The position numbers were made by a program, and so were the translations under genes. From Streptomyces roseirectus (GTDB lineage: Bacteria; Actinomycetota; Actinomycetes; Streptomycetales; Streptomycetaceae), in NCBI RefSeq assembly GCF_014489635.1, contig NZ_CP060828.1:4688001-4752000 (forward strand): DNA of 64,000 nucleotides. Reading direction: 5' to 3'. This document shows, in pieces, positions 24,329-33,310 of this stretch; within the stretch, counting starts at the first letter, position 1, and each line of letters begins with the position of its first letter. The notes under the pieces are model-generated. The model was not told the origin of the DNA. It ran no database searches and saw only the letters and a program-made list of their open reading frames with translations.

Positions 24329-26689
24329 ATGCGTCTAGCCGTGATCGGAGCCGGTCCCGCGGGGCTGACCTGCGTCAAGCAGGCCCTCGCGGACGGGCAC
24401 GACGTGGTCTGCTTCGAGAAACACCAGGATCTCGGCGGCATCTGGAACCCGGCGTCCGGCGGCGCGTACGCCGGGGTCCGGATGCAGAGCTCCCGCATGA
24501 GCATGCCGTTCTCCGACCACCCGCCCGCCTTCGCCGCCGACTTCCCGACCCAGGCCGAGGTACAGGCGTACCTCCACGCCTACGCCACCGAGTTCGCCCT
24601 CCTCGACGTCATCCGCTTCGGCCGCGAGGTCGTCGAGGTGACGAAGGAGAACGGCCGCTGGCGCGTGACCACACGGGCTGCGGGAGGGCCCGTGTGGACG
24701 GGTGCCTCCGGCGGACGGGACGGGGACGAGGCCGGCGGGACCGGGGCGGCCGACGGGGCCAGGGCTGACGGGGACGGGGTTGGCGGGACCGGCGTCCTCC
24801 CCACCTCTCTGGCCCACGCTTCCGGCGGACCGGACGGGGCCAGCGGGGCCAGCGGGGCCAGCGGGGCCAGCGGGGCCAGCGGGAAAGGTGTACCGGCCGA
24901 CGGGGGAGCTGCGCCGACCGGCGCCTACGGCTCGACCGGGCTCGGGACTTCTCCGGACGTCGACGGCTCCGGCCGGGCCGGGGTGAGCGGCGGGGTCGGC
25001 AGGGCTGACGCGGCCGGCGGAGCCGCCGGGGCCGGGGGCTCGACCGGCATCGGAATCCCCTCCGGCCTCGACGGCTCCGGTAACCCGACCGGCCTCGGTG
25101 GCTCGGGCGGCTCGTCAGCCCTCGGTGCTCGCCCCCGCCTCAGCGGGACCACCGACTCGAACGGGCCCGGGGGAGGCCCCGGCTCCAGCGGTACCGGTGT
25201 CTCGGCCGCGTTCAAGGGCTCCCCCGGCCCCGTGGGCTCCGGCACCCCCGTCGGCTCCGGCGCCCCTGTCGGCTCCGACACCCCCGTCGACTCCGACACC
25301 CCCGTCGGCTCCGGGGCCTCCCCCGGCTCCGCCCGCTCTGGCGCCCCCGGCGCCCCCGTCGGCTCCGACGCCCCCATCGACCCCGACGGCTCCGGGCCCG
25401 TCACCCCCTCCGTCGGCTTCGGTGAAACGTTTCGAAGCACGGGGGACCAGCACCAGCAACCCTCTTCCCTCCCCGCCCATCTCCCTCCGCAGCCCAATCC
25501 CGAGCACGGGGAGCTGTTCGACGCCGTGCTCGTGGCGAACGGGGAGTTGTGGCGGCCTCGGCTCCCGGACGGTGGCCTCCCCGCGGCCGGGAGTGGTGTC
25601 CGCGTCCTCACGTCGCCGGAGTACCGGGGGCCCGAGACCTTCACGGGGAAACGGGTCCTGGTGGTCGGGGGCGGGGTGAGCGGCGCGGACATCGCGGCTG
25701 ATCTGGCCGCGCACGCCGTGAAGGTGGACTGGTCGGTGCGGCGGCGGCAGTTGTTCCTGCCCCGGGACATCGGTGGGGCCTACAACGACGCCCTGTTCTC
25801 GTACGCGGGCCGGGTCGCCGTGGAGGAGATCCCGTACGACCAGTACCTCTCCTGGCTGACGGAGTGGATGCCCGAGTACATGGCCCAGTACGAGGCGACG
25901 GGCCTCCTTCCGAGGGACGGGTATCACGGGGCCGTCCACGTCAACGAGAAGATCGTCCCGGCGGTCTACGACGGAGGAGTTACGCCGGTCGCGGCGTTCG
26001 GGAGCTTCGCCGAGGACGGCGATGTCATCCTCGCGGACGACACCCGCAAGCGCTACGACGCCGTGATCCTGTGTCTGGGCTACGAGGCCCCCGACTACGG
26101 CTTCCTGCCCGGCCTGCGCCGCGAGGACCTGTACGAGCACCACTTCTGGCGCCACGACCCGACGCTGGCGATCGTCAACACCCCCGTGGACACCGAGGCG
26201 TTCGGCACGGCGTGCCCGTACTTCGAGGCGATCGGCGGCTGGGTGCTGAGCGTCCTCGGCGGCAAGACGACGATCCCCGGCCCCGAGGAACGCGCGCGGT
26301 GGTGCGCCGAGCACATGGGCGCGCTCACCGACCGCCGCTACCTGGACTGCTGGCTGGAGACGATCCGCCTCGGAATCCTCAGCGGCGCCCTCCCGGACCC
26401 GGCGGTCCGCTTCCGCGACTACTGGACCCTGGTCTCCAGCCAGGTCGACCCCGCCAACCTCCGCCCCGGCACCCCGAGTTCGATCCCGGCCGTCCACGAC
26501 GACCGCTTCGACCTGGACGCCGTCCGCCACCGCGTCCTCGCCGCCCTGCCGCCCGCGACACGCGAACGCCTGCTGGCGGACGGCGAGATAGACCGGGCCG
26601 ACTTCGACGCGGCGGCCGCCATACCCGAACACCTCGCCCTGCACCCCTCGTTGCCGTACCGCCAGCGGGAGTCGGGGAGCGCCGCGTGA
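24329..26689 (+). CDS. Flavin-containing monooxygenase with large low-complexity insert
   Basis: A 786-aa protein. The N-terminal FAD site is GAGPAG (7-12), followed by the FMO-like segment GGIWNPASGGAY. The second, NADP-binding GxGxxG is VVGGGVSG near 445-452; LCLGYEAPDYGFLPGL and the C-terminal part are normal. Between about residues 118 and 390 an extra Gly/Ser/Ala/Pro/Asp-rich block interrupts the catalytic core, with repeated ASG and V-GS-TP units. Ordinary FMOs are 450-500 aa and lack it. The frame stays open throughout, so this is an insert, not a frameshift. It likely oxygenates N, S or a ketone in the pathway. ATG 24329 is 79 bp after the radical SAM stop. Confidence 0.88.
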   Translation: MRLAVIGAGPAGLTCVKQALADGHDVVCFEKHQDLGGIWNPASGGAYAGVRMQSSRMSMPFSDHPPAFAADFPTQAEVQAYLHAYATEFALLDVIRFGREVVEVTKENGRWRVTTRAAGGPVWTGASGGRDGDEAGGTGAADGARADGDGVGGTGVLPTSLAHASGGPDGASGASGASGASGASGKGVPADGGAAPTGAYGSTGLGTSPDVDGSGRAGVSGGVGRADAAGGAAGAGGSTGIGIPSGLDGSGNPTGLGGSGGSSALGARPRLSGTTDSNGPGGGPGSSGTGVSAAFKGSPGPVGSGTPVGSGAPVGSDTPVDSDTPVGSGASPGSARSGAPGAPVGSDAPIDPDGSGPVTPSVGFGETFRSTGDQHQQPSSLPAHLPPQPNPEHGELFDAVLVANGELWRPRLPDGGLPAAGSGVRVLTSPEYRGPETFTGKRVLVVGGGVSGADIAADLAAHAVKVDWSVRRRQLFLPRDIGGAYNDALFSYAGRVAVEEIPYDQYLSWLTEWMPEYMAQYEATGLLPRDGYHGAVHVNEKIVPAVYDGGVTPVAAFGSFAEDGDVILADDTRKRYDAVILCLGYEAPDYGFLPGLRREDLYEHHFWRHDPTLAIVNTPVDTEAFGTACPYFEAIGGWVLSVLGGKTTIPGPEERARWCAEHMGALTDRRYLDCWLETIRLGILSGALPDPAVRFRDYWTLVSSQVDPANLRPGTPSSIPAVHDDRFDLDAVRHRVLAALPPATRERLLADGEIDRADFDAAAAIPEHLALHPSLPYRQRESGSAA
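24841..24883 (+). repeat. 9-bp coding minisatellite in the monooxygenase
   Basis: CAGCGGGGC is repeated head to tail almost five times, encoding Ala-Ser-Gly units. It is inside the low-complexity insert and is expected to vary in copy number without changing the frame. Confidence 0.9.
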
Positions 26690-28089
26690 GCGCCGGCACC
26701 GTCGAGGGCGCGTCGGCGAAGGGCGGACGCTGGCGCCTGGTCACCGACCCGGCCGTCCGCAACCTGATCGCGGCGACGGGCGCGGTCGGCATCGCGGGCG
26801 CCTTCCTCGTCCCCACCACCAGCCTCTTCCTGACCGAGGCGGTCGCGGCGACGCCCCTGATGGTCGGCCTGTTCTTCGCGGCCCGCTCGATCGCGGAGAT
26901 CGGCACGGACGTCGTCGTCGGCGCCGTCTCCGACCGCCTGAAGGACCGCCGCGCGATCCTCGTCCTGACGGCACTCCTGAACGCGTCCGGCGCCCTGTGC
27001 TACACGTTCCTGCGGGACTACACGCTCCTGCTGATCACCGGCATGATCCTGTTCGGCCTGGGCGGCGCCTGCTTCGGCCAACTCTTCGCTTACACCAGGG
27101 AGTTGGCGGACGACAGGGGCGTCGACGCCCCGTTCTTCAACGGGTTCCTGCGCTCGGTGACCTCGCTGGCCTGGGTGATCGGCCCGCCGCTCGCCTTCTG
27201 GATCGTCGCCCAGTGGTCGTTCGCGGTGCTGTACGGGGCGACGGCCGCGCTGTCGCTGGTCGCGGCGGTGCTGTGCCGCTGGGGCCTGCCGTACCCGCGC
27301 CCGGCGCAGGAGTCGGCCGGCGAGGAGCAACTGCCGGGCCTGCGCGGCATGTTCGCCGGTGTCGGCCCGCGCACGCTGCTGGTCCTCGGCTCCGTCGTCC
27401 TGCTGCTCGGCGCAAACGCGATGTACCAGATCAACCTGCCGCTCTACATCACCGACGACCTCGGTATGAGCGGCCAGTTCGCGGGCCTGCTGCTCGGCGT
27501 GAGCGCCGCACTGGAGATCCCGCTGATGGTGATGGTCGGCGTGTGGGCGGACCGGCTCGGCAAGCGGCGGCTGCTGATCGCGGCGACGGTGTGCGCGACG
27601 GCGTTCTTCGCGCTGCTGCCGATCGCCGACACCAACCGGGTCGCGCTGGTGGCGCTCCAGCCCCTCAACTCGGCCTGGGCGGCAGTGGCGTTGAACATCC
27701 CCGTCGTAATGCTCCAGGACAGCCTGCCGGGCCGCTTCGGCACCGCGTCCGCGCTGTACTCCAGCGCCTTCAAGGCGGGGATGTTCCTGGGCGGCCTCGC
27801 GGTCGGCACGGTCGCGACCTGGACGGGCTACACGCAGGTCTTCTGGGTCTGCGCCGGACTCACCGCGCTGGCCGGGGTGTTGGTGCTGCCGCTGCGGACG
27901 CAGGACACGGACCCACCGCTGCCGAAGCACGAACCGGCGGACGCCGCGGCGGACTTGGCCGACTCGCCCTCCCCGAAAGTCTCCCCCGACTCCCCCACCT
28001 CCCTCAACTCCCCTTCCCCGCAAGCCTCCGAAGACTCCGCACACTCCGCCACACCCCCCGCCCGTCCCGCTGAAGGGAGCCCCGAGTGA
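26686..28089 (+). CDS. MFS exporter, SET sugar-efflux type
   Basis: A 467-aa transporter starting at GTG 26686, overlapping the previous stop by 4 nt. About 12 membrane helices are visible, with the family loop SDRLKDRRAIL between TM2 and TM3 and ADRLGKRR in the second half. The N-terminal arrangement (FLTEAVAATPLMVGLFFAARSIAEI) resembles SetA/SetB sugar efflux transporters. The C-terminal 60 residues are a cytoplasmic Ser/Pro/Glu-rich tail. Within this operon it probably exports the sugar or glycoside product, giving the producer protection. Confidence 0.87.
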   Translation: MSAGTVEGASAKGGRWRLVTDPAVRNLIAATGAVGIAGAFLVPTTSLFLTEAVAATPLMVGLFFAARSIAEIGTDVVVGAVSDRLKDRRAILVLTALLNASGALCYTFLRDYTLLLITGMILFGLGGACFGQLFAYTRELADDRGVDAPFFNGFLRSVTSLAWVIGPPLAFWIVAQWSFAVLYGATAALSLVAAVLCRWGLPYPRPAQESAGEEQLPGLRGMFAGVGPRTLLVLGSVVLLLGANAMYQINLPLYITDDLGMSGQFAGLLLGVSAALEIPLMVMVGVWADRLGKRRLLIAATVCATAFFALLPIADTNRVALVALQPLNSAWAAVALNIPVVMLQDSLPGRFGTASALYSSAFKAGMFLGGLAVGTVATWTGYTQVFWVCAGLTALAGVLVLPLRTQDTDPPLPKHEPADAAADLADSPSPKVSPDSPTSLNSPSPQASEDSAHSATPPARPAEGSPE

Positions 28090-29045
28090 CCACGACGTCA
28101 CCCGCCTGCACGGTCGTCATCCCGACCTACAACCGCGCCGAACTCCTCGCCCACACCCTCGACTCCCTGGTCCGCCAGCGCCTGGACGACACGTTCGAGG
28201 TGGTCGTCGCCGACGACGGCTCCTCGGACGACACCGCCGAGGTCGTCGCCGGCTACCGCGACCGCCTCGACGTGCACTACGTCTTCCAGGAGGACGAGGG
28301 CTACCGCGCGGCGAAGGCCCGCAACCTGGGGCTGGCGAAGGCGCGCGGCGCGGTGACGGTGTTCGTCGACTCCGGGGTGATCCTCCAATCCGGCGCGCTG
28401 GCGGCCCACTTGGACGCGCACCGCGCCGCCGAGGGGCCGACGGCGGTCGTCGGCTACGTCTTCTGCTTCAACGAGGGCAACGAGGACGGCGAGGAGATCC
28501 TGAAGTCCCTGGACTTCGCCGACCCGGACGCCTCCTTCGCCGAATTCACCGCCGAGAAGCGCTGGTTGGACATCCGCGAGGACTACTACGACCGCTACGG
28601 CGAGGACCTGGACGCGCTGACCGCGCCCTGGCTGATGTGGTGGACGTGCAACTCCTCGGTGGACACCGCCCTGTTGAGGGAGGTCGGCGGCTACGACGAG
28701 GCGTACCGGCAGTGGGGCGCGGAGGACGTCGACGTCAGCTACCGGCTGCGGACGGCGGGCTGCCGGTTCGTGCTGCGCCGCGACGCGACCGCGCTGCACG
28801 TCCCGCACCCGAAGGACTACGAGTCCAACATGCGCTCGGCGGCCGTCAACTACCGCTATTTCGCGGCCAAGTACGACACCCCGGTGGCGCACCTTGTGGT
28901 GAACACGCACTTCCACGAGATCGAGGACGTGCTGCGCTCGCGCGGCCTCGCGCCCGGCGAGCCGACCGAGCACCTGGGCACGATCGTGCGGCCCATCGAC
29001 CAGATGGACGCCGAGCGCGCGGCGGCGGCCGGAGGTGAGCGATGA
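28086..29045 (+). CDS. GT2 family glycosyltransferase
   Basis: A 319-aa GT-A enzyme from GTG 28086 with 4-nt overlap. N-terminal TVVIPTYNRAELL and ADDGSSDDT bind the nucleotide; the metal DxD position is likely FVDSG. WGAEDVDVSYRLRTAGC is the catalytic acidic motif (ED) of the galactosyl/GalNAc-transferase-like C-terminal domain. There is no membrane segment, so it is cytosolic and acts on a soluble acceptor. A PIG-L deacetylase follows directly: the two together commonly add and then N-deacetylate a HexNAc. Confidence 0.92.
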   Translation: MTTTSPACTVVIPTYNRAELLAHTLDSLVRQRLDDTFEVVVADDGSSDDTAEVVAGYRDRLDVHYVFQEDEGYRAAKARNLGLAKARGAVTVFVDSGVILQSGALAAHLDAHRAAEGPTAVVGYVFCFNEGNEDGEEILKSLDFADPDASFAEFTAEKRWLDIREDYYDRYGEDLDALTAPWLMWWTCNSSVDTALLREVGGYDEAYRQWGAEDVDVSYRLRTAGCRFVLRRDATALHVPHPKDYESNMRSAAVNYRYFAAKYDTPVAHLVVNTHFHEIEDVLRSRGLAPGEPTEHLGTIVRPIDQMDAERAAAAGGER

Positions 29046-29821
29046 TGCCGCTCCTCGGCATGTGGACGGCCGCCGACCGGGAGGCCCGCCGCGAGTCGAG
29101 ACGGGTGCTGGTGTTCTCCCCGCACCCGGACGACGAAGTCATCGCGTGCGGCGGCACGATCGCCCGTCTCGCCGCCGAAGGCGCCCGTGTGGGCGTGGTG
29201 TTCGCGACGGACGGCGCCCAGTCGCACGCGGCGGTCCTCGGCATCCACACCGACCCGTCCCCGGCCGAACTGCGCGTGATCCGGCGGGAGGAGGCGCGGC
29301 AGGCGGCGAAGGCGATGGGCATCGGCAAGGAGGCGACCCGCTTCCTCGACTACCCGGACACCCGATTGGCGGAGCACATACCGGCGTTCCGGCGGGACGT
29401 GCTGGAGATCCTGCGCACCAACCGGGACGTCGCCGAGGTCTACCTCCCGCACGAGGTACGGGAGTTGAACGCCGACCACCGGCTCACCGGCGAGACGGTC
29501 GTCTCCTGCCTCGCCGAACTCGGCCTGGAACCACGGATCTTCCGGTACGTGGTGTGGGACGAGCGCACCGAGGAAGAGTTCGGCTTCGTCAACCGCAACC
29601 CGGCGGACGGTCCGGGCGACGGCGCGGAGCGGCTGGTCTCCTTCGACATCACGCCGTACGTCACGCACAAGCACGCCGCGTTCCGTGAACACCGCACCCA
29701 GGTCGAGCTGTACGCGCCGGGACAGACGAGGGCCGTCGTGCCGCCGCCGTTCCAGGAGCGGGTGTTCGCCGCCCGCGCCGAGGAGTTCTGGGTCACCGCC
29801 GACCAGGAGGGCCGGTCATGA
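29042..29821 (+). CDS. PIG-L/LmbE family N-deacetylase
   Basis: A 259-aa zinc hydrolase. SPHPDDEVIACGGT carries the His-Asp-Asp metal/catalytic motif (H28, D30, D31) and LNADHRLTG the further His ligand. It overlaps the glycosyltransferase stop by 4 nt (ATGA). Characterised relatives deacetylate GlcNAc-inositol (MshB) or N-acetylglucosaminyl intermediates in aminoglycoside and glycopeptide pathways. I infer removal of an acetyl group from the sugar added by the preceding GT2. Confidence 0.92.
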   Translation: MMPLLGMWTAADREARRESRRVLVFSPHPDDEVIACGGTIARLAAEGARVGVVFATDGAQSHAAVLGIHTDPSPAELRVIRREEARQAAKAMGIGKEATRFLDYPDTRLAEHIPAFRRDVLEILRTNRDVAEVYLPHEVRELNADHRLTGETVVSCLAELGLEPRIFRYVVWDERTEEEFGFVNRNPADGPGDGAERLVSFDITPYVTHKHAAFREHRTQVELYAPGQTRAVVPPPFQERVFAARAEEFWVTADQEGRS

Positions 29822-32358
29822 CGACGTACGCGAACGACACCGGCCTGCCGGCGCTGCGGCCGCTGACCGAGTGGCCCCGCCTCACCTCCGCGTTCCCGAG
29901 GGACCCGGAGATCGAGCGCCAAGTCGCCGAGCTGCTCGCCCAGTTGACGCTGGAGGAGAAGGTCGGCCAGATGATCCAGCCCGAACTGGCCGAGCTGACG
30001 CCCGAGGACGTACGGGACTTCCACATCGGCTCGGCCCTCAACGGCGCCGGGATCTGGCCGGGCGGCAAGCGCCACGCCGCCGTCCAGGACTGGGTGGACA
30101 CCGTCGACCGCTTCTGGGCGGCGGCCGAAGAGGGCTGGCGGGGACGGCCGTTCAGGATCCCGTTCATGTGGGCGACGGACGCGGTGCACGGTCACAACAA
30201 CGTGTTCGGCGCGACCGTCTTCCCGCACAACATCGGCCTCGGGGCCGCGGGCGAACCGGAGTTGATGCGCCGCATCGGCGAGGCGACCGCCCGCGAGGTC
30301 GCCGCGACCGGCATGGACTGGACGTTCGCGCCGACCGTGACCACGCCGCGCGACCGCCGCTGGGGCCGTTACTACGAGGGCTACGGCGAGGATCCGGCCC
30401 TGGTCCACGCGTACGGCAGGGCCATGGTCGAGGGCCTGCAGGGCGATGTCACCGCGCTGCGCGCGGGCGGCAGGGTCGTCTCCAGCCTCAAGCACTGGAT
30501 CGCGGACGGCGGCACCGAGAACGGCGGCGACCGCGGCACCGCCCGCTGCTCCGAGCAGATCCTGCGCGACATCCACGCGCAGGGCTTCCTCGCCGGCATC
30601 GAGGCGGGCGCTCAGTGCGTGATGGTCTCCTTCAGCAGCTGGTCGAACCCGGCCAACTACGACCACACGCCGGGAGTCGGCGCCCCCTACAACGACAAGG
30701 TCCACGGCAGCCGCTTCCTGCTGACCGACGTCCTCAAGGACGCCCTCGGCTTCGACGGGATCCTGCTGAGCGACTGGGACGCCCACGCCGAGGTCGCCAA
30801 CTGCGCGGCGGGCGACGCCGGTTACGCGATCAACGCGGGCATGGACGTCCTGATGGTCGCGGGCCGCGAGGCGTGGCAGGGCGTCCACCGCTCGACCGTC
30901 CGCTACGTCCGGGACGGTGTGATCCCCATGTCCCGCATCGACGACGCCGTCTCGCGCGTCCTGCGCGTGAAGCTGCGCCTGGGCCTGTGGGAGCGGCCGC
31001 GTCCGAGCGAGCGCGCCGGGACGCAGCTCCTCGGCGCCCCCGCGCACCGCGCCCTCTCCCGCGAGGCCGCGAGCAAGTCCCTGGTCCTGCTGAAGAGTTC
31101 ACCCGGCGTCCTGCCGTTGTCGCGCTCGGCGCGGGTCCTGGTGACCGGCTCGGCGGCCGACTCCCTGAGCAAGCAGTGCGGCGGCTGGACGTTCAGCTGG
31201 CAGGGCGACGACGTGGACCGCGCCGACTTCCCCGACGGCACCACCCTGACCGACGCGGTCCGCAACTCCCTCGCCACAGCAGGGCAGTTGACGCTCGACG
31301 TGGACGACCCGGCCGGGTACGACGTCGCGGTGGTCGCGATCGGCGAGGACGCGTACGCGGAGATGCGCGGCACGCTGAAGCCCTGGCGCTCCCTGGGCTA
31401 CGCCGACTTGAAGCTGTCGTACGCCGAAGACCTGGCGCTGCTGCGGCGGTTGAGGGCGGCCGGCGTGCCGACGGTGACCGTCTTCTTCACCGGCCGGCCG
31501 CTGTACTGCACGGAGGAGATCAACCTCTCCGACGCGTTCGTCACCGCGTGGCTGCCCGGCCCGTACGCCGAGGGGATCACGGACGTCCTCTTCGAGGGCG
31601 GCCACGACTTCCAGGGCCGGCTGCCGGTCTCCTGGCCGCGCACCCGCGACTCGGCCGCCGTCAACCGGATCCCCCCGCACCTGCCCGACTACCGCGTCCC
31701 GCCCGAGGAGACCGCCCCCGAGGGCCGTCACACCCCGCTGTTCCCGGTCGGCCACGGCCTGCGCATGTACGACGGGAAGGTCCCCTCGACGGACCAACTC
31801 CCCCTGGACACCCCCGAACCGGCCCCACCAGCGCCTCACGTGGACGGCCCGCTGCGCGTGCTGGACGCGGACGGGACGCCGTACGACCTGAAGGTCGGCG
31901 GGCACAACACGTGGTCGCGGGAGGCCGTGCCGCTCACCGGGCCGATGAAGTGCCTGATCGTGCACAGCGATCCGGTGCCGGGGCCGACGGGCGGCGTCGG
32001 GCTGCGGCTGCGTTACACCGGCTACCCCGCCTTCGTGTACGCCGAGTCGCCGACAGGGACCCCGGCCGACCTGCGCGGCTACCTCGGCGGCGAGGTCCGC
32101 TTCGGTGTCCGCGTCCTCCAACCGCCCACTGGGCCGCTGTACTTGGCGTGCCACGACGACTACCCGGCTCAGCCGGGCGTCGACCTCACGCCGAGGCTGC
32201 GGGAGCTGGCGCCGGAGGAGTGGTCCGAACTGGCCGTGCCTCTCGCCGAGTTGGCGGCGGCCGGGATGGATCTGCGCCATGTGGACGTGCCGTTCATGCT
32301 CTACACCGAGGGCACGGCGGTGCTGGAGATAGCCGATGTCTCCTGGCGTGTCCCCTAG
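29818..32358 (+). CDS. GH3 beta-glucosidase without signal peptide
   Basis: An 846-aa enzyme. The N-terminal TIM-barrel domain has ATDAVHGHNNV, SLKHWIADGG and the nucleophile Asp in GILLSDWDAH; the alpha/beta sandwich domain follows with ALSREAASKSLVLLK and HDFQGRLPVSWPR. An extra C-terminal domain from about 660 looks like a beta-rich carbohydrate-binding module. No export signal is visible, so it is cytoplasmic. It overlaps the deacetylase stop by 4 nt. Within a biosynthetic operon it may remove a protecting glucose, recycle shunt glycosides, or supply glucose from cellobiose. No inactivating change was noted. Confidence 0.9.
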   Translation: MTTYANDTGLPALRPLTEWPRLTSAFPRDPEIERQVAELLAQLTLEEKVGQMIQPELAELTPEDVRDFHIGSALNGAGIWPGGKRHAAVQDWVDTVDRFWAAAEEGWRGRPFRIPFMWATDAVHGHNNVFGATVFPHNIGLGAAGEPELMRRIGEATAREVAATGMDWTFAPTVTTPRDRRWGRYYEGYGEDPALVHAYGRAMVEGLQGDVTALRAGGRVVSSLKHWIADGGTENGGDRGTARCSEQILRDIHAQGFLAGIEAGAQCVMVSFSSWSNPANYDHTPGVGAPYNDKVHGSRFLLTDVLKDALGFDGILLSDWDAHAEVANCAAGDAGYAINAGMDVLMVAGREAWQGVHRSTVRYVRDGVIPMSRIDDAVSRVLRVKLRLGLWERPRPSERAGTQLLGAPAHRALSREAASKSLVLLKSSPGVLPLSRSARVLVTGSAADSLSKQCGGWTFSWQGDDVDRADFPDGTTLTDAVRNSLATAGQLTLDVDDPAGYDVAVVAIGEDAYAEMRGTLKPWRSLGYADLKLSYAEDLALLRRLRAAGVPTVTVFFTGRPLYCTEEINLSDAFVTAWLPGPYAEGITDVLFEGGHDFQGRLPVSWPRTRDSAAVNRIPPHLPDYRVPPEETAPEGRHTPLFPVGHGLRMYDGKVPSTDQLPLDTPEPAPPAPHVDGPLRVLDADGTPYDLKVGGHNTWSREAVPLTGPMKCLIVHSDPVPGPTGGVGLRLRYTGYPAFVYAESPTGTPADLRGYLGGEVRFGVRVLQPPTGPLYLACHDDYPAQPGVDLTPRLRELAPEEWSELAVPLAELAAAGMDLRHVDVPFMLYTEGTAVLEIADVSWRVP

Positions 32359-33310
32359 CGGGAGCCGCCCCGGGCCGAGGCTCGCTCTCATCGGCGCCGG
32401 CGCGTGGGGGCGCCGGTACCTGCGGGCCGCGGCCCTGCTCGGGGCGGACGTCGCCGTGTGCCACACCCGGCACGCCGGCGACGACGCCGCCTGGCTCGCC
32501 GTGCACCACCCCGGGGTACGGCACACGACCTCCCTCCAGGCCGCTCTGGAGGGCGAGTTGGACGCGGTGGCCGTGGTCACCCCGCGCGCCTCGCACGCCG
32601 GGATCACCCTGGAGTGCCTGCGCCGGGGGCTGCCCGTCCTGGTGGAGAAACCGGCGGTCACCGACCCGGCGGACCTGGCCCGCACCCAGGCCGAGGCCCG
32701 CCGCCGGGGCCTGGCCCTGCACACCGGCTACACCCACTGCCACGACCTGACACTCCATCAACTGGCGGCGCTGACACGCTCGCTGGCCGATCCGAACTGG
32801 CGCCTCACCTGGACCAGGCCCGCCCCCGGCACCACCCGGGCGGACCTGGTCTGGGAGTACTACCCGCACGTCCTCAGCGTCGCCGACCTGCTGGGCGGCC
32901 TCACCGGCGCCCCGCTCACGGCGCACGCCGTCGACACCCCCGGGAACACCGCGCGCGTCGAGGCCGAGCTGCCCCTGCGCACCGGCCGGGGACACGCCCT
33001 GGTCTCCTCAACGGGCCCGCGCCGCAAGGAGATCCGCCTGTACGACGGCCCCGTCCCGGTCGCCGTCTGGCGGGACCGCACCCTGTTCGACGCCCGGCGC
33101 CGGACGGTCTCCGAGGCCCCCGAGGAACCCCTGCTCGTCCAACTCCGCACGTTCCTCGACGAGGTGACGGCACCCGGCGACAACTCCCTCGCCTGGCAAC
33201 GGGACCGGACCGTCACGAACCTCCTGGCCGCGCTCGACACGGCGACCGGCCGGGCCGCACCACCCCACCCACAGAGCCATCCGCAGATCCACACGAGGTA
33301 TGAACTGTGA
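32336..33310 (+). CDS. Gfo/Idh/MocA family oxidoreductase
   Basis: A 324-aa NAD(P)-dependent enzyme. The Rossmann motif is ALIGAGAWGRRYL (near 18-30), with VTPRASHAGITLECLRRGLPVLVEKP in the usual place including the catalytic Lys of EKP. It starts at ATG 32336, 23 bp inside the GH3 gene; GTG 32348 is a shorter alternative. The family dehydrogenates hydroxyls on sugars, inositols or sugar nucleotides, for example to 3-keto sugars. It fits between the glycosidase and epimerase as a sugar-modifying step. Confidence 0.88.
   Translation: MSPGVSPSGSRPGPRLALIGAGAWGRRYLRAAALLGADVAVCHTRHAGDDAAWLAVHHPGVRHTTSLQAALEGELDAVAVVTPRASHAGITLECLRRGLPVLVEKPAVTDPADLARTQAEARRRGLALHTGYTHCHDLTLHQLAALTRSLADPNWRLTWTRPAPGTTRADLVWEYYPHVLSVADLLGGLTGAPLTAHAVDTPGNTARVEAELPLRTGRGHALVSSTGPRRKEIRLYDGPVPVAVWRDRTLFDARRRTVSEAPEEPLLVQLRTFLDEVTAPGDNSLAWQRDRTVTNLLAALDTATGRAAPPHPQSHPQIHTRYEL

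Noticed and set aside
24841..24883. CRISPR-like short repeats
   Set aside because: The 9-bp units are head to tail without spacers and encode Ala-Ser-Gly in frame; this is a coding minisatellite.
24680..25490. Frameshift in the monooxygenase
   Set aside because: The frame is open through the low-complexity block and both catalytic halves are in the same frame.
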